Assembly (NCBI GenBank): GCA_031181145.1
Contig: JAPSLB010000013.1
Coordinates: 1 to 64,000 of the forward strand
Reading direction: 5' to 3'
DNA length: 64,000 bases
Source of the DNA: Microvirga sp.
GTDB lineage: Bacteria; Pseudomonadota; Alphaproteobacteria; Rhizobiales; Beijerinckiaceae
A program made the position numbers and the translations under genes. Numbering within the stretch: the stretch's first letter is position 1; each line of letters starts with the position of its first letter. The notes under the pieces are model-generated. The model made no database searches. It worked only from the letters and a program-made list of their open reading frames with translations, and had not been told where the DNA came from. Positions 8,490-16,774 of the stretch are shown here, piece by piece.

Positions 8490-9449
8490 GTGAGGTCCAG
8501 GCTTGTCACGGCTTTCGTGCGACTCTTCGCCTTAGCCCTGATTGGGACCTTCCTCCATGCTTCGAGCCTGGCCCAGGACCAAGCCCCCGTGGTGGTCGCC
8601 TCCAAGGCCGATACCGAGGGCGCGCTGCTCGCGAACCTGATCGCCCTTGTGCTCGAGCGGGAGGGAATTCCCGTGGAACTCCGGGTGCAGATCGGACCAA
8701 CCCAGAAGGTCCGCTCCGCCCTTTTGTCCGGCGAGATCGATCTTTACCCGGAATATACGGGCAATGGGGCCTTCTTTCACGGAACGGGCGGCGACCCGGT
8801 CTGGAAATCGTCCGAAAAGGCCTTCGACAGAGTCCGGCGGCTCGATGCCCAACGCCATGATCTCGTATGGCTCGCCCGGGCACCCGCCAACAACACGTGG
8901 CTGATCGCTGTCCGGGGCGATGTAGCCCGGCGGGATGGCCTGACCACCATGGAGGATTTTGCTGCGGCGGTGAGGCGCTCGGCAGATCTCAGGCTGGCGG
9001 CCTCGGTGGAATTCGTGGAAAGCCCGGCCGCCCTTCCATCCTTCGAGAGAACGTACGATTTCCGGTTTCCTCGGGAGAGGATCGTCACTCAGCCGGAAGG
9101 GGACACGATGAAGACCATGCGCGCGGCGGCACGAAATGCCGGCGGCGTGAACGCCGCGATGGTTTATGGAACGGACGGCGCCATCGCCGCCTTCGACCTC
9201 GTGGTGATGAAGGACGTCAAGGGCGCCCAGATCGTTTATGAGCCCGCTCCGGTGATCCGCGCTGTGACCCTGCGGCAGTATCCGAAGATCGCCGAGGCGC
9301 TGCACCCGGTCTTCGACTCCCTGACGACGGCGAAACTCCAGGCGCTCAATGCGGAGATCGTCATCGAGGAGAAGCCGGCGCGGGATGTCGCCGTGCGCTA
9401 TCTCGACGGGCTGAGGGCAGCCAAAGCGGGCTCGCGAACTTCGCCTTGA
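8490..9449 (+). CDS. Orphan osmoprotectant (glycine betaine/choline type) ABC substrate-binding protein
   Basis: A roughly 319-residue periplasmic binding protein of the OpuAC/YehZ (OsmF) family. A signal peptide with hydrophobic core ALALIGTFL ends near SLAQ. Family motifs are ASKADTEGALLANL, GEIDLYPEYTGNG, the PANNTWLIAVRGD segment and MVYGTDGAIAAFDL. It is clearly paralogous to the binding protein at 12350. There is no permease or ATPase beside it, so it may feed the importer encoded 4 kb away. No ATG is available: possible starts are TTG 8466, 8472 and 8475 and GTG 8490. GTG 8490 gives the most typical signal peptide. It is divergent from the response regulator upstream. Confidence 0.88.
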   Translation: MRSRLVTAFVRLFALALIGTFLHASSLAQDQAPVVVASKADTEGALLANLIALVLEREGIPVELRVQIGPTQKVRSALLSGEIDLYPEYTGNGAFFHGTGGDPVWKSSEKAFDRVRRLDAQRHDLVWLARAPANNTWLIAVRGDVARRDGLTTMEDFAAAVRRSADLRLAASVEFVESPAALPSFERTYDFRFPRERIVTQPEGDTMKTMRAAARNAGGVNAAMVYGTDGAIAAFDLVVMKDVKGAQIVYEPAPVIRAVTLRQYPKIAEALHPVFDSLTTAKLQALNAEIVIEEKPARDVAVRYLDGLRAAKAGSRTSP

Positions 9450-9564
9450 GGCTTGCCTGCATCATGCATTCTCCTCGATACTCGGGGCATGTTCAGTCGA
9501 TCCGCCCTCCTGTTTACCTATCGTCATCTGCCGCAGGATCCCAGGCTCGCGTCGGAGCGGGATC

Positions 9565-10311
9565 ATGGCTAGACGAGGGACCAAGGCGCCCATCCTCATT
9601 GTCCTGCATCAGGAACATTCGACGCCCGGGCGCGTCGGACGCCTGCTGGCGGAGCGCGGGCACCGGCTCGATATCCGCCGTCCCCGTTTCGGGGACCCGC
9701 TCCCCGAAACGCTCGCCGACCATGCCGGTGCGGTGATCTTCGGCGGTCCCATGAGCGCCAACGATCCGGACGATTTCATCAAGGCCGAGATCGATTGGAT
9801 CGGCATTCCCCTGAAGGAGGGCAAGCCTTTCCTGGGGCTGTGTCTCGGCGCGCAGATGCTCGCCCGGCACATGGGGGCCGGAGTCTGGCAGCATCCGGAA
9901 GGGCGCGCCGAGATCGGCTACTACCCCCTCGTGCCGACCGAAGCCGGCGAGCGCCTGAGCCAAATCTGGGGCGTCCCCTGGCCGAGCCATGTCTATCATT
10001 GGCATCGCGAGGGGTTCGATTGCCCCCCCGGGGCCGAGACCCTCGCCACGGGCGACGACTTTCCGACGCAGGCCATCCAGGTCGGCGGCAATGCCTTCGG
10101 CCTCCAGTTCCACCCGGAGGTCACGCACGCCATGATCTGCCGCTGGACCGTCGTTGCGGAAGAGCGCCTGTCCACACCCGGCGCGCAGGACCGCATCCGC
10201 CAACTCGACGGACGGTTCCGGTACGATCCGCATGTCTCTCGCTGGATCGACCGGTTTCTCGATCATTGGCTCGATGAACCGCCCGTGGCGAAAACAAGAG
10301 CCAGAGCTTAA
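9565..10311 (+). CDS. Class I glutamine amidotransferase-like protein
   Basis: A 248-residue stand-alone class I GATase. The nucleophile Cys lies in PFLGLCLGAQM, the oxyanion strand in VIFGGPMSAND, and the His-Glu pair in LQFHPEVTH, so the Cys-His-Glu triad is complete. Such stand-alone proteins resemble the GMP-synthase GATase domain and gamma-glutamyl hydrolases of the PuuD/YfeJ kind. They usually hydrolyse glutamine or a gamma-glutamyl amide, but the acceptor here is not predictable. The ATG at 9565 has a good ribosome-binding site (GGAGCGGGATC). It lies tail to tail with the ScfR-like regulator, overlapping it by a few bases at the stop codons. Confidence 0.85.
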   Translation: MARRGTKAPILIVLHQEHSTPGRVGRLLAERGHRLDIRRPRFGDPLPETLADHAGAVIFGGPMSANDPDDFIKAEIDWIGIPLKEGKPFLGLCLGAQMLARHMGAGVWQHPEGRAEIGYYPLVPTEAGERLSQIWGVPWPSHVYHWHREGFDCPPGAETLATGDDFPTQAIQVGGNAFGLQFHPEVTHAMICRWTVVAEERLSTPGAQDRIRQLDGRFRYDPHVSRWIDRFLDHWLDEPPVAKTRARA

Positions 10312-11741
10312 GTCGCGTCGAATTCGAAGGGCGAGATGCCGCGTTTCATCTCGTCGACGATGAGCGCGTGCATCATGGGCGGGGCCGCGCGCTGCGGGCA
10401 GGCGACGCGCTCGCACAGGCGGCAATTGATGCCGATGGGCGTGGCGTCGGCCGCCGCGAGGTCGAGGCCGCGCGCATAGACCAGGCGATGGGCGTATTTC
10501 AGCTCGCAGCCCAGGCCCACCACGAATTGTGGATCGGGCATGCCCCAGGGATTCGAAGCCCGCTTGACGGCGCGGGCCATGGAGAACCAGCGCGAGCCGT
10601 CGGGCAGCTCGACGATCTGGGTCGCCACCTGTCCCGGGGTCTTGAAGGTGGAGTGCAGGTTCCAGAGCGGGCAGGTGCCGCCGAATTGCGAGAAGGGGAA
10701 ACGGCCCGAGGAGAAACGTTTCGACACGTTGCCCGCCGCATCGACGCGCACGAGGAAGAACGGTATACCGCGCGCGCCGGGCCGGGCGAGGGTCGTGAGG
10801 CGGTGCGCTATCTGCTCGAAACTCGCGCCGAAGCGTGCGCCCAGCACCTCGACGTCGTATCCGAGGGCTTCCGCCGCGGCGTGGAACTTGCCGTAGGGCA
10901 TCATGAGCGCTCCGGCGAAGTAATTGCCGAAGGAGACGCGCAGCAAACGACGCGCCGGACCGTCCGTGGGTTCGAGCTTGGCGGCCAGTGCGTCGATGGT
11001 CGAGCGCATCTCCGCGAAGGCGAGCTGATAGGCGGCCTGGAAAGTACGCCCGGACGGATCGACGAGTTCGGAGATCAGGAGCTGGCGGCGATGGTGATCG
11101 TAGCGTCTCAGGTTGTCCGACATCACGTCGATGGGCATGACGCGCACGCGGATGCCGTGCTTGGAGCGCAGGCGCTCTGCGATGGCGAAGAACGGTTCGT
11201 GCCCCGTGACGGCCAAGTCGGAAGCCAGCGCCTCGGCCGCCTCGTCCAGATCCGGAAAATGATTCCTGGCCTCGTGGATCAGTTCGCGAACCCGGTCCAC
11301 CGGGTTGATCTGCGGCGCATCCTCGGCGCGGTCGCGGTCGTTGAGGCTGGGGGTGACGGCCTCGCGCGCGCCGCGCATGGCCTGATAGGCGCGGTAGAGG
11401 CGATTCACGGCATCCACGAGAGAGGGCGCGTTCTCGATGGTCTCGCGCAGCTCGATGCGTGAGACCGGCGCGCTGCGAAAGAGCGGATCGGCGAAGATCT
11501 CCTCCAGCTCCGAGACCGTGCGCTCGTGATCGTCGTTGGCGAATTCGCGCGGATCCAGAGAATAGGCATGGGCCAGACGGATGAGTACTTGCGCGGTGAT
11601 AGGACGCTGATTGCGCTCCATGAGGTTCAGATAGCTGGGCGAGAGCCCGAGTTCCTCCGCCATGCGGGACTGGCTCAGATTGAGCTCCCGGCGCAGGCGC
11701 TTGAGGCGCGGACCGACGAAGAGTTTTCTGCTCTCATCCAT
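10308..11741 (-). CDS. ScfR-type (short-chain fatty acyl) XRE-family transcriptional regulator
   Basis: A 477-residue regulator with an N-terminal XRE helix-turn-helix (about 10-65; RLKRLRRELNLSQSRMAEEL, then SPSYLNLMERNQRP). A central IrrE/ImmA-like region follows (around HHRRQLLISELVDPSGRTFQAAYQLA). The C-terminal domain is Cys-containing (CPLWNLHSTF, INCRLCERVACPQR). This is the architecture of Corynebacterium RamB and Rhodobacter PccR (ScfR family), which respond to acyl-CoA status and control the glyoxylate bypass or propionyl-CoA assimilation. The start at ATG 11741 places the HTH at the N-terminus; the frame stays open upstream but that part is AT-rich and unlike protein. Its promoter shares the word TTTACAGCTT with the aceA promoter, so aceA is a likely target. 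Confidence 0.9.
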   Translation of the reverse strand: MDESRKLFVGPRLKRLRRELNLSQSRMAEELGLSPSYLNLMERNQRPITAQVLIRLAHAYSLDPREFANDDHERTVSELEEIFADPLFRSAPVSRIELRETIENAPSLVDAVNRLYRAYQAMRGAREAVTPSLNDRDRAEDAPQINPVDRVRELIHEARNHFPDLDEAAEALASDLAVTGHEPFFAIAERLRSKHGIRVRVMPIDVMSDNLRRYDHHRRQLLISELVDPSGRTFQAAYQLAFAEMRSTIDALAAKLEPTDGPARRLLRVSFGNYFAGALMMPYGKFHAAAEALGYDVEVLGARFGASFEQIAHRLTTLARPGARGIPFFLVRVDAAGNVSKRFSSGRFPFSQFGGTCPLWNLHSTFKTPGQVATQIVELPDGSRWFSMARAVKRASNPWGMPDPQFVVGLGCELKYAHRLVYARGLDLAAADATPIGINCRLCERVACPQRAAPPMMHALIVDEMKRGISPFEFDAT

Positions 11742-11751
11742 TGTGCATCTT

Positions 11752-11785
11752 TTTACAGCTTTACTTGCTTCGTGTTGTCGGGAAT
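11752..11785 (-). promoter_or_regulatory. Candidate autoregulatory site of the ScfR-like gene
   Basis: The AT-rich leader just upstream of the regulator start holds TTTACAGCTT (11752-11761), followed at once by TTAC, and a further TTTACA near 11785. The ten-base word recurs exactly in the aceA promoter at 25839-25848. Autoregulation is common for RamB/PccR-type proteins; binding here is inferred. Confidence 0.45.
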
Positions 11786-11959
11786 TTACAATGCTACTTT
11801 TCTTCCGAAATCTGGCATTGAAACAAAGGCTTCTTCTGGAATTATAACCATAAGACGCCTCGCTGATGCATAGAGATTGTGGCTCTGCGGGGTGCTTTGT
11901 CAACGGATGTAAATACAGGAAGTGGGACGGTGGTCCCCTCGGTCATACGGAGAACGGCC

Positions 11960-12169
11960 ATGCAAAAGACTCGTTTCTGGGTGGTGGGCGGTGAATACAC
12001 CTCCTGCGAATGCGAATCCCTGGTTCACGGCACTGAGCGTGTCGTCGGCCCCTTCGAGAACCGCACCGAGGCCGAGCGCACTTGGCGCATCCTGTCCGAG
12101 GATCACCGTCCGCAGGCCCAAGTGCGCTTTACCATTGCCCAGGAGCCTCCGTCGGGCCTAAGCGCCTGA
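11960..12169 (+). CDS. DUF4170 domain-containing small protein
   Basis: A 69-residue soluble protein with the DUF4170 pattern: FWVVGGEYTSCECESLVHG near the N-terminus, ERVVGPF in the middle and a C-terminal VRFTIA strand. DUF4170 proteins are short, widespread in Alphaproteobacteria and of unknown function. The ATG at 11960 is used rather than the upstream extension because family members begin shortly before the WVVGG motif. It is divergent from the ScfR-like regulator, with a 218-base shared promoter region that is unusually AT-rich. Confidence 0.8.
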   Translation: MQKTRFWVVGGEYTSCECESLVHGTERVVGPFENRTEAERTWRILSEDHRPQAQVRFTIAQEPPSGLSA

Positions 12170-12349
12170 ACAGCCGACAGATCTTCCCGCACTCGCGTCC
12201 ACCGCCGTCACGGGCCGGCGGTGGACGAAAGGCTTCGTGACACGAAATTTTTATCGCCAAGGCCGGGACTCGGAAGCCCTCCCTCTGCTTAAATCGGGGA
12301 CGTGACCTAGAAATAGCCCTGGTGTGCACGCTTATGCCGAGGGGGAAAC

Positions 12350-13264
12350 ATGAGGCCCGTTCTGAAGATTCTTGCGGCCGTTCTGGCCTTGAGCCTGGCA
12401 GCCCTGGGCCCGGCCGGGGCGGACGTCGTCGTCTCCTCCAAGATCGACACGGAAGGATCGATCCTGGGCAACATGATCCTGCTCGTCCTCGAGGATAGCG
12501 GTATCGAGACCCAGGACAGGATTCAGCTCGGCGCAACCCCGGTGGTGCGCAAGGCCATCACCGCGGGCGAGATCGACATCTATCCCGAATATACGGGCAA
12601 CGCGGGCTTCTTCTTCAACAAGGCGGACGATCCGCTCTGGAAGGACGCGGCCAAGGGATACGAGACCGCCAGGAAGCTCGATTACGAGGCCAACAAGATC
12701 GTCTGGCTCGATCCTTCGCCGGCCAACAACACCTGGGCCATCGCGTTGCGCAGGGATGTGGCGGAGGCCAACAAGCTCACGACGCTCTCCGACTTCGGCA
12801 AATGGGTCTCGGAGGGCGGTGAGGTGAAGCTCGCGGCCTCCGCAGAGTTCGTGAATTCCGAAGCGGCCCTGCCATCCTTCCAGAAGGTCTACGGTTTCAG
12901 GATGAAGCCGGAGCAGCTCATCGTCCTCTCCGGCGGCGACACGGCGGCGACGATCAAGGCGGCGGCCGAGAGGATCAGCGGCGCCAATGCCGCCATGGTC
13001 TACGGTACCGATGGCGGCATCGCGCCGTCGGGCCTCGTGGTGCTGGAGGACGACAAGGGCGTGCAGCCGGTCTACGCGCCGGCGCCCATCATTCGCGAGG
13101 CGGTGCTGAAGGACAATCCGAAGATCGCAGATATCCTCAAGCCCGTCTTCGCATCCCTCGACCTGACGACTCTTCAAGGGCTGAACGCCCGCGTGCAGGT
13201 GGGCGGCGAAGCGGCGAAAGCCGTCGCAGCCGATTACCTGAAGTCGAAAGGCTTCATCAAGTAA
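12350..13264 (+). CDS. Osmoprotectant ABC transporter substrate-binding protein (OsmF/YehZ-like)
   Basis: A 304-residue periplasmic protein with a cleavable signal peptide (LAAVLALSLAALGPAGA) and an OpuAC fold. Recognisable segments are SSKIDTEGSILGNM, GEIDIYPEYTGNAGFF, PANNTWAIALRRD and MVYGTDGGIAPSGLV. It binds quaternary-amine compatible solutes such as glycine betaine or choline by family membership; the ligand is not proven. It is the first gene of the importer, with a strong ribosome-binding site (GAGGGGGAAAC) before ATG 12350. The permease, ATPase and second permease follow. It is closely related to the orphan binding protein at 8490. Confidence 0.92.
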   Translation: MRPVLKILAAVLALSLAALGPAGADVVVSSKIDTEGSILGNMILLVLEDSGIETQDRIQLGATPVVRKAITAGEIDIYPEYTGNAGFFFNKADDPLWKDAAKGYETARKLDYEANKIVWLDPSPANNTWAIALRRDVAEANKLTTLSDFGKWVSEGGEVKLAASAEFVNSEAALPSFQKVYGFRMKPEQLIVLSGGDTAATIKAAAERISGANAAMVYGTDGGIAPSGLVVLEDDKGVQPVYAPAPIIREAVLKDNPKIADILKPVFASLDLTTLQGLNARVQVGGEAAKAVAADYLKSKGFIK

Positions 13265-13324
13265 GCGGCCGACACTTCACGTGAAGCAGACGGCAGGTTG
13301 GCCAAGGAAAGACCAAGGTTCGAC

Positions 13325-14527
13325 GTGAGTTCCACGGCATCAAGGACAAACACGTTCGGCGTGGTTCCGCCGCGCCCCGCGCTCTCCCTCGACCATCTGG
13401 GGTTTGCGATTGCCGTTCTCATAGGCGTCGCGCTCTTCGCTGCTCCATTCGCCACGTATCGGGCCACCCGCATCGCGTCCGGCGAGGCGCGCCTCCTGAT
13501 CGAGGCGCTGCCCATTGCCATGGCGGCCGCTCTCGTGCTCGTGGCGCTCGGCGTCGCGATCGGAGCCGTCCTCGTGCGGGATCCCCTCAGCCGCCTCGGC
13601 TCCGCCGTGATCGGTCTTGCGGTCCTTCTCCCCTCTCTCGGCCTGTCCGCAGGATACCTGACACCTGCGGACAACACTTTCGCCCGCGTGTCGCCTTCGC
13701 TCGGGTTCTGGCTGCTGAGCCTGGCGTTCTCGCTGCTCGCCGTCGATGCCCTGGCACGCATGAGACTCGGACCCTATGGGCGGCTCACGGCTTTGGCCGT
13801 CGGCGTGAGCGCCTTGGCGCTTCTGCTGCTCTCCGGCATCTGGGACGATCTCTCGATCCTCAGGGAGTATTACACCCGCGCCGACAGCTTCTGGCGTGAG
13901 GCGCGACAGCACCTCCTGCTTGCCTCCGGCTCCATGGCTGCCGCGTGTCTCCTCGGCGTTCCGCTCGGCATCGTCAGCCACCGGCTGAGAACGCTCCGGA
14001 TCGCGGTGATGCAGGGTTTGAGCATCGTGCAGACGGTCCCGAGCATCGCCCTGTTCGGCCTTCTCATGGCACCGCTGGGCGCCATCGCGGCCAGCGTGCC
14101 GCTCGCTGCGGCCTTGGGCATCAAGGGGATCGGCGCCGCGCCCGCGTTCATCGCGCTGTTTCTCTACGCGTTGCTTCCCATCGTCGCCAACACGATTGCC
14201 GGATTAAGTCAGGTTCCCTCAGCCGTCGTCGACGCCGCGCGCGGCATGGGCATGTCGGCCCGGCAGCGGCTGGTGGATGTCGAGATGCCGCTCGCCCTTC
14301 CGGTGATCCTCGCCGGCATCCGCATCGTGCTGGTCCAGAACTTCGGCCTTGCGACCGTGGCGGCGCTGATCGGTGGGGGAGGCTTCGGCACCTTCGTCTT
14401 CCAGGGCATCGGCCAGACGGCCATCGACCTGGTGCTGCTGGGGGCAATTCCCACGGTTGCGCTCTCCTTCGCCGCGTCCATCGTTCTCGATGCGCTGGTC
14501 GATCTCTCCAAGGGAACGCCAGCATGA
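13325..14527 (+). CDS. Osmoprotectant ABC transporter permease with extended N-terminal membrane region (YehY-like)
   Basis: A roughly 400-residue inner-membrane permease. The N-terminal half (to about residue 190) has several extra hydrophobic helices (for example AIAVLIGVALFAAPF and AVIGLAVLLPSLGLSAGYL). The C-terminal half is a standard binding-protein-dependent permease with the EAA-type loop VVDAARGMGMSARQRLVDVEMPLALPVI. This two-part layout is typical of YehY, one of the two permeases of the YehZYXW/OsmF system. GTG 13325 has AAGG eight bases upstream and is preferred over TTG 13298. It overlaps the ATPase start by four bases (ATGA). Confidence 0.9.
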   Translation: MSSTASRTNTFGVVPPRPALSLDHLGFAIAVLIGVALFAAPFATYRATRIASGEARLLIEALPIAMAAALVLVALGVAIGAVLVRDPLSRLGSAVIGLAVLLPSLGLSAGYLTPADNTFARVSPSLGFWLLSLAFSLLAVDALARMRLGPYGRLTALAVGVSALALLLLSGIWDDLSILREYYTRADSFWREARQHLLLASGSMAAACLLGVPLGIVSHRLRTLRIAVMQGLSIVQTVPSIALFGLLMAPLGAIAASVPLAAALGIKGIGAAPAFIALFLYALLPIVANTIAGLSQVPSAVVDAARGMGMSARQRLVDVEMPLALPVILAGIRIVLVQNFGLATVAALIGGGGFGTFVFQGIGQTAIDLVLLGAIPTVALSFAASIVLDALVDLSKGTPA

Positions 14528-15462
14528 TCGAGATCGATCGTCTCACCAAGCGCTACGGCGCCACCCTCGTGGTTGACGATGTCTCGTTCGCGGTCGAGGA
14601 AGGCACACTCGCGGTCGTCGTCGGCACGTCGGGCGCGGGCAAGTCGACGCTGCTTCGCATGATCAACCGGCTGGTCGAGCCGAGTGCAGGGCGCGTGCTC
14701 ATCGACGGAGAGGATACGCGCGCGATCCCGGAGGACGAGCTGAGACACCGCATCGGCTATGTCATCCAGGGCTATGGCCTGTTCCCGCATCGCAACGTCG
14801 CCGACAACATCGCTACCGTGCCGCGCCTGCTCCGATGGGACAGCAAGAAGGTCGCCCAGCGCGTGGAAGAGCTGCTCGATCTGTTTCAGCTCGAACCGGC
14901 GGAGTTCGCCCACAAATTCCCGCATGAATTGTCGGGCGGCCAGCAGCAGCGGGTCGGCGTGGCGCGGGCGCTGGCTGCGCGGCCCGCGCTCCTTCTGATG
15001 GACGAGCCGTTCGGAGCCCTCGATGCGGTGATCCGCTCCAAGGCCCAGGACGATCTCCTCGCCATCCAGCGCCGGTTGGGGACCACGATCGTTCTCGTCA
15101 CGCACGACATGAACGAGGCCTTCCGTCTCGGCGACCGGATCGCCGTCATGGATCAGGCCCGCCTTCTGCAATATGCGACACCCGCCGAACTCCTGATGCG
15201 CCCGGCCGACGACTTCGTGGAGCGTCTCGTGGGATCCGCGGAGCGGCCCTTCCGTCTGCTCTCCCTGATCAGGGTGCAGGAGGCTCTCGAACCGGGGCAT
15301 GCCGAGGGTGAGCCGATAGCGGCTTCCGAGAGCCTTCACGACGCGCTTTCGCGCCTTCTCTGGACAGGGCGCAAAGCTCTTCCGGTGGCCGATGCCTCCG
15401 GTGCGCTCATCGGTCAGGTCAGCGTCGGCGGCATCCTGCAGCGCGGGCGTCCGCTCCCATGA
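14524..15462 (+). CDS. Osmoprotectant ABC transporter ATP-binding protein
   Basis: A 312-residue ABC ATPase with Walker A GTSGAGKST, Q-loop VIQGYGLFPH, signature LSGGQQQRVGVARAL, Walker B LLLMDEPFGALD and switch His in VLVTHDMNEAF. The last 60 or so residues resemble one CBS-like module (ALPVADASGALIGQVSVGG), as in OpuCA/YehX/ProV-type ATPases, where CBS modules can sense ionic strength. It powers uptake through the two flanking permeases. ATG 14524 overlaps the preceding stop by four bases and its own stop overlaps the next start, so the importer genes are translationally coupled. Confidence 0.95.
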   Translation: MIEIDRLTKRYGATLVVDDVSFAVEEGTLAVVVGTSGAGKSTLLRMINRLVEPSAGRVLIDGEDTRAIPEDELRHRIGYVIQGYGLFPHRNVADNIATVPRLLRWDSKKVAQRVEELLDLFQLEPAEFAHKFPHELSGGQQQRVGVARALAARPALLLMDEPFGALDAVIRSKAQDDLLAIQRRLGTTIVLVTHDMNEAFRLGDRIAVMDQARLLQYATPAELLMRPADDFVERLVGSAERPFRLLSLIRVQEALEPGHAEGEPIAASESLHDALSRLLWTGRKALPVADASGALIGQVSVGGILQRGRPLP

Positions 15463-16211
15463 CACCGGCTTCCTTCGTCCGGCTGACCGCACTGCTCGTG
15501 CTCGCGGCCTTCATCGCGATGCCGCAGGTTTTTGCGTTCCTCTTCGAGCCTTTGATCGCTCCCGGCGCACCGGCGATCTACAATCAGGGCAGCCTGCTCG
15601 TGCTGACGCTCCAGCATCTGCGCACGGTGTGTCTGGCGACGATGGTGAGCACCGTTCTTGCCGTCGCGCTCGGTATCTTCGTCACCCGTCCAGCGGGAGC
15701 CGAATTCCTTCCGCTTTCGCGCAGCCTCGTGAATATCGGGCAGACCTTTCCGCCGATCGCCGTTCTCGCCATTGCCGTGCCGCTCGTGGGCTTCGGTGAG
15801 AAGCCCACCTTCATCGCATTGTTTCTCTACGGTCTGCTGCCGATCTTCGAGAACACGCTGACGGGATTGACCCAGGTTCCCTCGCCGACTTTGGAGGCGG
15901 CGCGAGGCATGGGCATGAACGCGCGGCAGCGCCTCGTGCAGGTGGAGCTTCCGCTCGCGCTCCCCGTGATCCTTGCGGGTATCCGCTTGTCCGTCATCAT
16001 CAGTCTGGGCACCGCGACCATCGGCTCGACGGTTGCCGCCAAGGGGCTCGGCGAGGTGATCATCGCAGGCCTGCAATCGAACAACATCGCTTTCGTCCTC
16101 CAGGGCGGTTTGGTGGTTGCGCTGCTCGCGGTTCTGATCCACGACGGATTGGTGCTGGTCGAACGGGTCGCCGCCAGAAGGCTGGGCGGCTCCCTGAATG
16201 AGGTGTCATGA
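15459..16211 (+). CDS. Osmoprotectant ABC transporter permease (YehW-like)
   Basis: A 250-residue inner-membrane permease with about five or six hydrophobic helices and the EAA loop TLEAARGMGMNARQRLVQVELP. It is the compact partner of the larger permease at 13325 and completes the heterodimeric membrane channel. Both ends overlap neighbours by four bases: the upstream ATPase, and the downstream heme oxygenase at 16208. The second overlap is the join between a transport cluster and a light-sensing cluster. Confidence 0.93.
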   Translation: MTPASFVRLTALLVLAAFIAMPQVFAFLFEPLIAPGAPAIYNQGSLLVLTLQHLRTVCLATMVSTVLAVALGIFVTRPAGAEFLPLSRSLVNIGQTFPPIAVLAIAVPLVGFGEKPTFIALFLYGLLPIFENTLTGLTQVPSPTLEAARGMGMNARQRLVQVELPLALPVILAGIRLSVIISLGTATIGSTVAAKGLGEVIIAGLQSNNIAFVLQGGLVVALLAVLIHDGLVLVERVAARRLGGSLNEVS

Positions 16212-16774
16212 CGCTGCTTGAACGACTGAAAGTCGAAACCAGGCCCGCACATGACCGGATCGAGGCCGCAATGGAACTCGGCCGCTGCATCGCCAGCCGC
16301 GACGCATACAGAAGCCTGCTGATCCGGTTCTATGGCTTCCATAGTGCCTGGGAGCGTTCGGCGGCAGCGGCCGCGCCGGACAGGACCTTCTTCGAAAGCC
16401 GGTGCAAGACGAGGCTTCTCGTCAGGGATCTTGTCGCTCTGGGGCTTGGGGAGAACGAGATCATCCGTTTGCCGCAATGCGATCCTCTCATGCCTCTATC
16501 GAGTTCCGCGGCCGTGCTCGGGAGCATGTACGTGGTGGAGGGATCCACGTTGGGCGGTGCGATCATCGCCCGCCAGGTAGAGCGGAACCTCGGATTCGAC
16601 GGACAGACAGGCTGTGCCTATTTCAGGGGCTATGGGAGAGACAGCGCCGTCATGTGGAAGCAGTTCGGCGCCATGCTTCTGGAGGCGTCCTCTCCCGAGA
16701 CCGAGGTCGTGATCGTCGCGGCGGCGCAAGAAACCTTCCGCGTCATGCATGACTGGCTTTGCGAGGCTCCATGA
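16208..16774 (+). CDS. bphO: Biliverdin-producing heme oxygenase (BphO)
   Basis: A 188-residue heme oxygenase. The proximal His lies in KVETRPAHDRIEAA near residue 15, and the distal helix segment is LGSMYVVEGSTLGGAIIAR, which matches the GSxxGG-type bend over the heme. It cleaves heme to biliverdin IX-alpha, CO and iron, supplying the chromophore for the bacteriophytochrome encoded next. The start overlaps the upstream permease by four bases and its stop overlaps bphP by four bases. A bphO-bphP pair is the common arrangement in proteobacteria, which supports the assignment. Length is usual for BphO. Confidence 0.93.
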   Translation: MTLLERLKVETRPAHDRIEAAMELGRCIASRDAYRSLLIRFYGFHSAWERSAAAAAPDRTFFESRCKTRLLVRDLVALGLGENEIIRLPQCDPLMPLSSSAAVLGSMYVVEGSTLGGAIIARQVERNLGFDGQTGCAYFRGYGRDSAVMWKQFGAMLLEASSPETEVVIVAAAQETFRVMHDWLCEAP

